From Paragorgia papillata (lineage: Eukaryota > Cnidaria > Anthozoa > Scleralcyonacea > Coralliidae): 64,000 nucleotides of DNA. Below, in pieces: positions 1 through 11,000 of the stretch. The stretch spans positions 2,756,001 through 2,820,000 of the forward strand of contig JAWNZC010000471.1 in NCBI GenBank assembly GCA_035771165.1, given 5' to 3'. Position numbers and translations under genes: made by a program. Position 1 is the first letter of the stretch. Each line of letters begins with the position of its first letter. The notes below the pieces were generated by a model. It was not told the origin of the DNA. It did not search any database and saw only the letters and a list, made by a program, of their open reading frames with translations.

Positions 1-2966
1 CTTTATGCTGTTGAAAGAGAAACTTCTCTTTTTGAGAGAAAAATACTGATTTCCTTTTGTAATTCTATCGACTAGTTCTATCGACTAGATTGAGCATGTT
101 TGAATTTTAAATCTTCCTTAAGTGAATCGGTCTTCTGAGTATTTAATTACTCTGGTACCAACTGAAGGAGTTAAAACAATGTATAACTATAAGTATAACA
201 CACGCGCATGACACTAAACAGACGAGTCAGACGACCGCCACGTTAACCGGCTTTATATCATGAACTCAGAACTGTATTCTGAAGAATTATGTAGTGATAA
301 TGGTTTCATGTCCGAACAAATTTTAGTAATGTCTGACCAAAATTGGAAATGGATCAGACACATGTCCTGTCAAGAAAAAATATTTATTTGCAGCCCTGGC
401 TTAACTCTTTCACCACCAAAGGCAACCAAAGTCGACTTTTATTATTTTACTCTGGCTAACACCAGACGATTTTACTCATCAAGGGGAGAACTCTGGCAGT
501 GAAAGGGTTAACAAAACCTATCTCTCTATCTGTCCCAATAACTCTTTCACCACCAAAGGCAACCAAAGTTGACTTTTATCATTTTACTCTGTCTAACAAA
601 CTCTGGCAGCGAAAGGGTTAAGAGAGATATCTGCTCATTAGAGATGTGTTTCCACTTAGAAGAGTCTAACTGTAATTACAGTAACATGATACAGTACTGT
701 ACAAATAAAGTTGACAACCTGAATGATATATTCTGGTATGTAATCCGGGGAGACACAAGGAATTCCACTGGCTTCAAAACATGTCACTTCAGGTTTGAAG
801 CCTGACTCAACAAAAACATGTGTTACTTCTTTGATGAGATTTGCATCTTGGAAAGGAGCCTTTTTCTTCAAAATAGTAGCACATCCAGCATCTAGTAATC
901 TGTGATAGAGAAATAAAGGGACAACATCAAACAGACAATGTAACTCATCAAGGGGACTGAACACTCAGTCTAATGCCTGCTAATAGCATTGAACAAAATC
1001 TGAATATAACTGTATATTCAGGCTGTATACAGGCTAGGATTACAATGTACAGTAAATTCATTGACTTCTCCAAGTACCTTTCATAAGCTTTTTTCATCTT
1101 GTTATCCTGTACAACGACAATTACATTCCAATTTTTAAATGCTCCTTCATTGTTCCTCAGAGCAACCCTCCATTTCTTTGGTGCATCGTAGAGAGGAACT
1201 AATGGATTATCTGGCTCAAGCACTTCTGATCGCCACTCGTAATCTTCCTCACAAAGCCAACCACCATGTTTGAAGCTGTCTTCAATGAACTCAATTCTTA
1301 ACACCCAACGCCCTTTGTCAGAAAACAAAATGATACAGGTAATATTAATTCAAAGTCTTCACTCTCTTTTTTAAAGTCTCCACCAAGTGTCTTGTGTAGG
1401 GGTGAATACAGTAGGTGGTCTGTATAGATCATCCGATTAGCTGAAAAAATATTAAACTAGAGGGCAGTCAGGGACTGCATATACAGTACCTCCACCAGCG
1501 GGTTATTGGAGATGTTTAAAAAGAGAACGAGCATCCCACTAACCAGCTGGCTCACGAGACCAACACATGCATGCATGAATAAAATGCTTGATTGCACTCG
1601 TACCAAAATTATGCAAAAATATTTGCATAAAATAAAGACAATGAGCACAATCAAGCATTTCTTATACACAGAGAATCTTGCGGTCAAATTTTTATTAATT
1701 TCTCATCCAAATTTTGACTAAATTCAACCAAAATTTAATGGATTGGTTGTTGGTCTATGGCCAACACTTCTGCAAACTTTCATGAAAATTGGTGCAATAG
1801 TTTTTGAGATATCCTGATGACAGACAGACAAACAACAAACAAACAAACAAACAAACAAACAGACAGACAGACAGGGGTAAAAATATAACCTGGTGGACGT
1901 AATTATTCAGATTTTCGATTCAGCAGATATTTTTTACAGATTCTTGGATCCTGCAACTGCCGTGGATTGTAGAAATTTCCAATATTTTGGTTCCAAATGT
2001 GGATTTTGCTTGTTTTTTTAGTTTGGATCCTGGTTCATATTTGGATCCTCATAAATATAGCATTCAAATTTTAGCATAATTATTTGAAAATTGGTGGGAT
2101 TTGGATAACCGTAATGATTTGAATAAGCACCCCTTCTCAAATAAGTGACAGTGTGTTGTTCTATTTTGGTAAATATGTACAGTACCTCAAATAAGCACCC
2201 CTAGTGATACGGTGTTTTATAATACAGGCAAGTGCCCTACCCTCTCTCAAATAAGTACCACCTTCCACGTCCTAATATCGTAGGGATTCAGCAGATTTGT
2301 GATCCTATTGACACTCCCCCCACCCCCACCCAAATGCCACTGATCTTTGCCTGCGCACATGTGCATTATTGCCAAATTTCTACTGTTGACTTCAATAGTG
2401 AATACTTGAATAAATACTGAAATACACCATAACTACTCTTGAGTTATGTACAGTAGTTGAAGCTTGATAACCATAAATATTTTAAGTTTCCTAGCCAAGC
2501 TTCACATACTTATGAAAAATCCGAAGCCACAGAGGCACAGATGTTTAATATTGATTTGTATCAATCTATATATACTGCATAGATATGACACAAATTCATA
2601 TATGTATCTTTAAAAGATACAAATCCATATATACATACCTGAAATACAGCCAGCAAGATACTTCTCACTACGATTTGGCTTTCCACAAACTACATGGGTC
2701 ACTTGCTTTGTGAAAATCTACGAAATATTATTAACAACCCCGACATTTAACACCATAAACCACAAGTCTTTGCGACTGAGCTGAAAATATCGCATATATA
2801 TTTAATTTGATGCCTTTAAAACTACCTGTCTGTCCAAGTATGTTCCCCCAAGTTGTTTAATACAACTTGCCAAGCGTTGTTTAATATCTGTGGAAAGCGA
2901 AGATAGTTGAAACCTTTTTCTTTTGGGGGTATGAAACGTTGATTCCTCCATGACACAGCTCACCAT
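1..2966 (-). CDS. TopBP1-like protein with two C-terminal-type BRCT units (partial at left edge)
   Basis: Four minus-strand coding exons join in frame: 2966-2826, 2717-2639, 1312-1078 and 899-719, giving 212 codons. The start shown is the upstream of two in-frame ATGs (2966 and 2951). Residues about 20-110 form one BRCT unit: VTHVVCGKP, then EKYLAGCISGRWVLRIEFIE across a phase-1 junction, then the WLCEEDYEW block. A second unit follows (GAFKNWNVIVVV, LLDAGCATIL, THVFVESG, SPDYIPEYIIQ). This order resembles the C-terminal BRCT pair of vertebrate TopBP1, a scaffold in replication start and ATR checkpoint signalling. TopBP1 itself is far longer with many N-terminal BRCTs; this protein appears to begin just before the C-terminal pair. 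The last exon ends in phase 0 at a GT donor. A pyrimidine-rich acceptor (CTTTCAACAG on the minus strand) places the next exon at positions 7-1 and beyond the window. Other BRCT scaffolds are possible but fit less well. Confidence 0.8.
425..625. repeat. Two monomers of a dispersed TCTGGCTAAC-type repeat
   Basis: Two blocks (about 400-515 and 535-625) share CTCTTTCACCACCAAAGGCA and AGTTGACTTTTAT-like text, then ACTCTG and GCAGYGAAAGGGTTAA ends. They belong to the family with the palindromic TCTGGCTAACGCCAGA core that forms a tandem array at 29490-30005. The small open frames here are repeat-derived. The rest of 1-718 shows nothing else I can support. Confidence 0.5.
1816..1876. repeat. CAAA/CAGA microsatellite
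   Basis: A run of (CAAA)n flanked by (CAGA)n units in an intron of the TopBP1-like gene. The wider intron (1313-2638) also has two CTCAAATAAG-containing segments near 2135 and 2185, and nothing else coding is apparent. Confidence 0.9.
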
Positions 2967-3308
2967 TGTTCACGCGCGAAAATTAAAACTTGCCGCCAAA
3001 AAAGCGCCAGCGACCGACCGTCTTTTCCCCCCAAATTAACAGAAAATTGTCGTGTATTTAGATAGACAAAAATTGAAAGAATTAAAGAAATTTCGACCGA
3101 GTTCTGACTCAAAAGTGTACCCCAAAGTAAGTTTAAATTTTCTGGGGTTAATTAGATTTCCTAGTTGTACATAATAAGCTTTGAATGGTATTTTTTATTG
3201 GAACTTAAGTTTTTGCGCTTAGCTTTTTTTCGCCTTTAACGCGTCATTTTTTGCCGTTATTCGTGGAAAGTTGGCGGACTGAAAAGACGAGTACAACTTG
3301 TAATTAAA
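2967..3308. promoter_or_regulatory. Divergent promoter region with E2F-like sites
   Basis: This 342-bp gap separates the divergent start codons of the TopBP1-like gene (minus) and the phosphatase gene (plus). The minus strand carries TTTTCGCGC at 2982-2974, eight bases before the minus-strand ATG. The minus strand also carries TTTGGCGGC at 3000-2992. Both resemble E2F sites, known to control replication genes. No convincing TATA box is seen at either start. The shared-promoter role is inference from geometry and motif. Confidence 0.45.
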
Positions 3309-5002
3309 ATGGCAGATGTTGATAAACACGAAATTAGAATAAGAGTTGTGCTCAGAGATTGCGAGAAGCGAAAGTATCTCGTTGTAAAGGAAAAAACAAA
3401 TGGGGCTTGGTTGTTTCCTGCAGACGTCGTACGACACGGCAAAAGTATTGAGGAAACTGCACGAGTTCTCGTAAAAAAGGTTAGTTTGGAGTAATTGACA
3501 ACTACCACTTTACAAATGACGTTTCTGTGGGAAAAAGCTTGTTAATAAAACGTTTCAGAAGCATTACCCATTGAATTCTTTTTCTACTCTGTTGTTTCAG
3601 CTGTACTAGTGAATTATCTTGTAATTTGCTTTGAATTTCTCTTAAATAAACGTTTGTTTTAAATTTTAAATATCCAATTTCTGGATGTTGACATTTTATA
3701 AATACACTATTGTAATAAGTATCGTATTTCAGTTTTGGTTTGTAGACATTCATTAACATAACATTTTATAAACATAACTATTGCAGAAACAACTCGTAAA
3801 TGTTTCATTGCAAATTTTTTAACAATTATTTTAGTATTTTAGACACTAAATTTAAAAAAGATATTTTTCTAATATCATAGAATTAGTAGATACACCAGAA
3901 ATCTGATTTGTATGAAGACTGGCATTACAGTCATTTGCAGCTTTGTTTGGACCATCTTTGTTTACACCATCCTGTAAGTCCCACTGGCACTTGATGGTTA
4001 AAGCTGCTGGTAGAACTTATACCAGGATGGTGTAGAATGGTGACAGTTGACAACTTGACATGTGCCAACCACATACCCAGGGGTGCTGAGTAAAGAGCCT
4101 GGGTATGAGGTTTGACATTAGCCTGGTACCCTGGCCCAATTTCAAAAGAAATAAGGGCCAGGTAACCACTAATCTCATTCTCGTGTCATCAGGGCTAAAT
4201 CCACTTATGACGATTGCAGTTTTACTCATAGCCACTAAAAACGCGTGAAATTTCAACCAATAGGAAAGCAGAAGTCTTTAGTGGTTACCTGGCCCAGCCT
4301 GGTACCCTGGCCCAATCAAAGAATATAGTTTGACATATGCTATGCAACATGTTCAATGTGAGTCAGACTCGATCCTGGTGTATCTATTATTATGTCCAAA
4401 TATACTTAATTTGTTGAGTGGTGTATAATTGTTAGGGTAACCATATGTATGTGGTAAGCTAAGGGAGCCCTTTGGAATCTACAAATTCTGTGCACCAAAA
4501 AAAGGAGAATACCGGTACATGTAATAGTCAGAGCAAAAACACAGCTCTATGTGCTGGACATGCCTGAGCAAATGTCCCATCTATTTCAAACTTTAATCCT
4601 CATTCTTTAACTTCATACTCTATCCTTCAAAGATACTGTACACAAGCCACCACGTTCCCATTGTGCCATCTTCATCTCTGTCGATAAGTGATTTAACAAG
4701 ATGTGAAAATGTTAAATCATTTGCTCCATTTGCTATACAGGTTTTGGGAACATCAACTGCCATTGTCCTTGAAAGATTTCTTCAGATTCATCATTTGATT
4801 AAACCAGCTACACTTGAGTTCATCTATCTTGCTAGCTTGGATGACAATTCTCAGTTAAATCTTCTGGCTGAAGAAGACACATCAGGCAGCTCAAATGATG
4901 ATTCACATTCATGGTTCTCTTTCTCTGATCTCAAGAAACTGGAAAGTGATTCTAAAGAATTTGGAATTGAAGCTAAAGAAATTCTTAATGCAATTGAAAA
5001 AG
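3309..5002 (+). other. Nudix-like domain exons of the phosphatase gene
   Basis: Exons 1 and 2 encode residues 1-144. The fold signature is clear: a beta-strand pair ending WLFP at 34-37, then [16 protein letters not shown], then a second half with LEFIYLASL and [13 protein letters not shown], as in Nudix hydrolases. Aligned with the Nudix box (GX5EX7REUXEEXGU), the first Gly is Asp39, the first Glu is Lys45, RE is Val53-Leu54 and EE is Lys57-Val58. Only the late Gly60 survives. The metal-binding glutamates are gone, so nucleoside-diphosphate hydrolysis is unlikely; a binding or structural role is inferred. Intron 1 (3480-4740) contains a copy of a 200-bp dispersed repeat. Confidence 0.68.
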
Positions 5003-8000
5003 GTTGGTCCATATGAGAGCTAGTGATTTTGCTACAACCCATTACTGCCTAGGCTGTCTGAAGGAGGAAGGTAGTCTTGTGGGCCTCTAAATGTCTCGGA
5101 TGTCAGAGTTTGTTAAGTTGGGTTCAATTTGACAAACAGTTTCTGTACAAATTTTAATTAGAATGATGGTGTATTGGATGGTGTAATCCATCCATGTTTT
5201 CCATAGAGTTATAGAAACACAGCTTTTAACCAATCACCGCTTGCATTTTCAAAATGTTATTTTATAAAATATAATAATACATACTGTACATGTATTAATT
5301 CTATGTCTATCCATATAAATTCTTTTTGATTAGAAAACAAAGGAAGTCCTCCCTCCATTCTTACCGAACAAGATGTTGATTTGAGGTGACAACAGATATT
5401 TTAAATTGTGGACTTTAATAATTATATTGTTTATATAGTAGTGTAGTATATACTACTGGTCCAGTTACAAGTATTATACAGTACCTATAGTATTAACTAT
5501 AAAATGTTTTAGTCAGATTTTACCCATACACTTACGTGAAATTTCTGATCCCAAGACAGGAATCAAACCCACAACCTGTTGAAAGATTTTTTTTGAAAGA
5601 CCTCAGACAGAGGTCTCCCAACAATGACTCAAATTGTCTGGCATTAAGTGAGAGTAAAGTACCAAGAGGGAATTCAGGTTTGAGACGGTTAAAGGATGGA
5701 TGTCTTAAAGAGTTCTCCCAATAAAGAATTAAGGCTATTTTTGACTAGCTCAGCTGTTTAAGGTTTATAATTTCCAATTTCAAACATTTTTGCTATTTAT
5801 GTTGCAGGAGAGAAAATGAAGAAGGTGATAAAGTTATTCATAAGAAAGATTTGAAAGATTCTAGTAAAACCTTGAACGGTTTTCTTGATACCCTGTTAGT
5901 AGCAGCAAAATTTGGGAGTGCAGGTTGTTACTGATATTATTAGACATTTTTTTACTGCTAGGTTGAGTGACTTTGCTATAACTAGTAGGAGTAATATGTA
6001 TAGTACTGATATGTTTATACTGTACACCATATAAAATTTAAGAATAACATGTGTTTTTAGAGAAGAAATTTGTGGAAAGTTTGTTCCAAAAATTTGTGGG
6101 GTCAGCAGAAAAAAGGATGAATTCTAATTTGTTTGGAAAACTGATGACTGAGTTATTACCAACACCAGAGTTCTTAAATATGCAAAATGTTTTCAGGTAC
6201 AGTACATCTGTTTATGAATTATTTGTACTTGTTTTGAGCAAAAAAGAATGGAGATGTGGAAATTGACAGGAACTGTGCTTTGTAGTAGTATGCTATTCAG
6301 CTAGTATATTTTGGTAGAAGTGTGACAATGCACTACTTATTTATAATTAATACCAGGTTCAGTACTGCATTGTGAGCTGTACTGTTGTATTACAATATTA
6401 TTATTGGTATACCAGTTTATAAGGGGCTTGTTTTAATGAAAATATCTACAGTACTGTCCATGACGATGAAAAACTTAAACTGTTCACCTTAGTTTGGCTT
6501 TTATAGCATGATGCATGTTTTTTAACATGAAATATCTACACTGTACACCTGTAGCACATCTTTCCCAAAATCGGCGTGTCTATACTGTTCAACAGGTATA
6601 TCGATGATTTCAGTATACTGTCAGAGTAAGACTTCACTGTACTGACAGTATATACTGTATTGAAAAATCACGATAATCATATCATATAAAGTATCAGTAC
6701 AACTTAAGAAGTCATACCATCAAACTGGTGTGTGATTATATTGAAACTGGGTCTTCAGTATATTGGTGTATACTGACCATCCCCACCACTTAATAACTTA
6801 GGAAATATAACCCATTGCTGCCTTGAGGGTAATTTCTCTTTGATAAGTATAAGGATGTTTGAGGGTTCTCTCTTGGATATTAGTAAAATTGTCTTGGCAT
6901 TAGAGTAAAACAATAAAGGGACCATTTTTGGCTGGCCCAGGCAGGAATGGGTTAATACATTTTTTCTACCATAAGTCTTATAAAAATATACCACTTTTAC
7001 AATTCAGAGCATTTGACACTGAAGACAAAAACTATCTACATGCCAATGATGTACTGTATGGCTTGGCAGCCATGGATCCCAGAACAGCTCACGGAGGAGT
7101 TCCTGCAGAATTACGTTGTAGATATGTTTTCAAATACTACAATGAAAGCCAAACTGGATATCTGAATCTTGCAGAATTCAAGTAAGTTGTTGTAAAATAG
7201 TGTTAATAAAATTGTGTTTTCTAGCCAGTCCTCTGGGTAGTGACCCAAATCTGGGTTTTCATGCTATTTTAAGTGGGTTTCAAATCTTGATCCATTCTGG
7301 CAATTGAGATACTGGGCAGAAATTTTAATGTAAAATACCAATTAATTTTAAATATAAAGTAATATTATAATACACCATAATTAAAGTACAAATCGCATTT
7401 GATCGCATTTACTTAACCTATTGCTGCCTATGATGTCTAAGGGTTCTCCCTTAGATGAGTAAAATTGTCTGGCAATAAAGTAAAGGGGGCCAATGTTTGC
7501 CAGCTCGACCAGGAATAGTTTAATACTGTTAACAAACAGATTTTTCGACCACCCTAAGCTTCAACTGTGTAGAAAGATAGCATATATAGTATACAGGCAG
7601 TGTTTTGGATAGAGCAAAGTGAAAACGTGGTAAACCATCGAGATTTTTAACTTACAGTACAATGAAATGCTGAAATTTCAAGCAGAGCCCTTCATCAGAA
7701 CAAAACATGTATACTGTAAACATTTTATTCGACTGATCAAAGGCTCTGCTTGAAATGTTGGTATTTCATTGCTAAAAATCTTAGTACCTGTAGTTTAAAT
7801 GTTTTGCTCTATCACTTTGAGGCCTCACTGGACCTTTCCCCATGCTGAATAAAATTGTCTGGCATTTATACGTAGATAAAATACTAAAGGGCTATTTCTT
7901 GACCTGCCCACTTATGTTTCAAGAGGAAAGAATGGGTTACAAAATATTTTATGACTCGTTATCCATAATGATTTACAATATTTACAGTAACTACTGCATA

Positions 8001-11000
8001 TTTAAATAGCTACAGCAGTTGCCCCATGTCTTTCCTCATTCATTGGAGGCAGTTCTTCCCAACTAAAACCATTCAAATTAAAACACTCTACAGAACAAAG
8101 ATTTCCATCCTCTTCATTCCATCCTCCCATGACAACAGCCACATTGCCAGTTATCACTGCACTGCAACCTCTTCTCTTGGTCTTCATCGCTGGCAACATT
8201 TCACTCTTCCCATTGGTTATGTTATAACGCACAACAGTGTCTAACACATTGTCTTCCTTGTCCTCCCCTCCCATCAAAATGATACTTTCTTTCCAGGCAA
8301 CAGTTGCCATGTAACAGACAGCAAAAGGCAATGGAGCCAGAGATTGTAAACTAGAGGTAGCAATATCATACACTAACACTGTGTTGACAGCATCACTTGA
8401 AAGACCTGTTGTTGTTCCACCAACAATGAAAACCTTGCCACCAAAACATTGTGCACTGTGGTTTGTTCTTGGTTCTGGCATACGCCCAAGCAACATGCAT
8501 GAATAAGGATGCACCAAATGTACTTTAGAGATATCAGTAACTGCCATACCACCAGCTACACCTCCAAAAATGTATAAATTATCTTTATAAACCACACTTG
8601 TATGTGCTCGGGTTGTTCGTGGAAGTTTGCACGGGAAGTTTCTCCATTTGGCACCATCTTTCCTCAACTGTAGTACTTCCATTCGGTCTCCACAGTCCCA
8701 TCCTCCACAGACATACATTTGACCTTGGTGGACGAACGACGATGACCACCACCGATTTGATGTTGTTTCAGGCAGGCAAGTCCACTTTCTCATTGTCCAG
8801 TTGAACGTTTCAACTGACTTCAGACTAGCTCCTCCTGCAATGATGATACCTCTCTTCTCACTCGTATCAAGCTGACTGATGTTAGGTTGTGAATGAGCTA
8901 GAGATGGCCCAAGGAAGTGATCAGTATTTTCCAGCTTTTCCCTCATACAATGACATTCTTTCTTGATTGCTGCCATCTCACACTTTACTTCACTTATTTG
9001 TACCTTCATTTGTATTTTCATATCACCCATCTGTTTATTCATATCAACCATCTGCTTATGCATATCACCCATATGACGTGTCAGTTCTCTGCTCAGATTC
9101 ATCACCACTTCTTTGATGTCTGACACTTCTTTTTTGGTTTCTTTTAAATCTCTCTTCATCTCATCAACTTCGTTTCTCGTCACATAGCAATGCAGTTGTC
9201 GTTTTCCATACGCAACCTGCTTGCCACAGACTTCACATTTCCCTTGTCGATGATCACAATCGTTGATATCGTGATCAGCTTGATCTTTTCGGTTGATGAT
9301 CACCTCACAGCCTTCGTTGGAACATTGTACTGGACTGAACTCACAATTTTGAACATGAGCTTCAATCATTTCCATCTTTACACTTTCGGGGCATCCTCTG
9401 CGAAAATTTTCACAACGAATCATCAACTGTGATAAGAGATGGGTGACCAGTCTCGAAGGTCGTAATGTTGCTAATGTTAATGGTTCGATACACGTTGGGC
9501 ATCTCGGTGTATCTCGTAAGTAACGTGTTATACAAGGTTTACAAAACGAGTGTTCATTCCTGACACATTGCATTGGCTTTCTCAACACATTTAAACAAAT
9601 GACGCAGTGGAGATTCTGAGGAACAGCAGTTTGGAAACGATCATCATCGATCGATCCTTCTTCGATGGACGCCATTGCCGCCTGTACTCTTCAGATTTCA
9701 GTCGTTTGTAGAAACACTCTGCTGGTTTAATACACAGTACATATTAAGAACATACGTTGTTTAGTTCGACCGCACGATTATTTTTTATTTCTTGGTAACT
9801 AAAGATGATTGATTAAAGCAAAATTACGAACAGAACCGTCGAACACAGAAGCTCCTCTATTGAATATTAAACACGTGATCTAAGATTCTAAGAAGTCTAG
9901 ACACGCCTACATTGATCAGTGCAGAAAGGGGGTGGGGCGGGGGCGATGGGAGTGAATTGGGCGCACGTTGCAACATGTCCATGTCCTCTCACGTAGAATT
10001 CAGGGTTATCCTGAATTGTCAAAGTGTCTAGAATTCAGGATACTATCTTGGGCCAGTGAACTCTATATAAGGACTGGAACGATACCTACAAACCAAATTT
10101 TGAAGCCGTCATGGAGGCTGACATGCAGCGCGTCCCCAGTCCTCTTTATATGCAAGAAAATCTTTAATTTTTAAGTTATATTTTGTTATGAACCAATTAC
10201 AAAGAAATGCAAACACGCTACAGTAATAGATACTTCTTCTAAAGCCTTTTAGTAGCAAAAACGTAGCTTGAATATTTGACAAAAAAACACATTTTGAGTC
10301 CGAAACCGCGCGGATCTCTTGATTTTTTGTAGGGCAGCTCCAAGTGTTGAGTCAGTTGAGGTATCAAAAGTCCAGAAAAAAGTCTATGAACTATCTTGAA
10401 TCAAATAAAGATAGCATTAATCAGGGCTAAAGCCTACTGAAATCTAGTGGCTATAATCTGTCGAGCATATGGATGCTGACATGATGAATAAAAACCATAA
10501 ATATTAAATTTTCTGAACAGTCAAAAAATCGAACAAAACACAGAAATACGAACCGACAGTGTTTTAAAGGCATCAAAGATAAAAAATATACGTGGTCTTA
10601 CAATGATTCAAAAGGTATGAGGAGACTATTCATAAGAGCAAAGGCACAGCTTGACAGGGTTGCAAGAATTCATAAAATAAAGACGAACAAATACTAAATA
10701 TAACCTGAATTTTCGTCAGGAGTTTCCATCAATCCAAGCAAAATTTTGCTTTCGTTTGGCAATATATTTCCTACTTCAATCTATTTTTGCCAGCAAACAT
10801 ACCTCAGACAGAAAGGACAATGATTCTAATACATACTGGCTTCGTTATATCAATTCAAAAGAAGTTCAACTACAAAAAAATAAAAAATTCTCGCTGGGCC
10901 ATTAATTGTCTGTTTTCTACCGCTCCTTGGACGTTGGTCAGACGTTCATGTGTTGCCCCCAGCAGCCGGAAGTTTGGCTTCACCCAATCATAGGGCCGGC

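Noticed and set aside
4663..4740. Upstream part of the open frame before phosphatase exon 2 as coding
   Set aside because: A strong TGCTATACAG acceptor at 4740 and the in-phase join to exon 1 place this stretch in intron 1.
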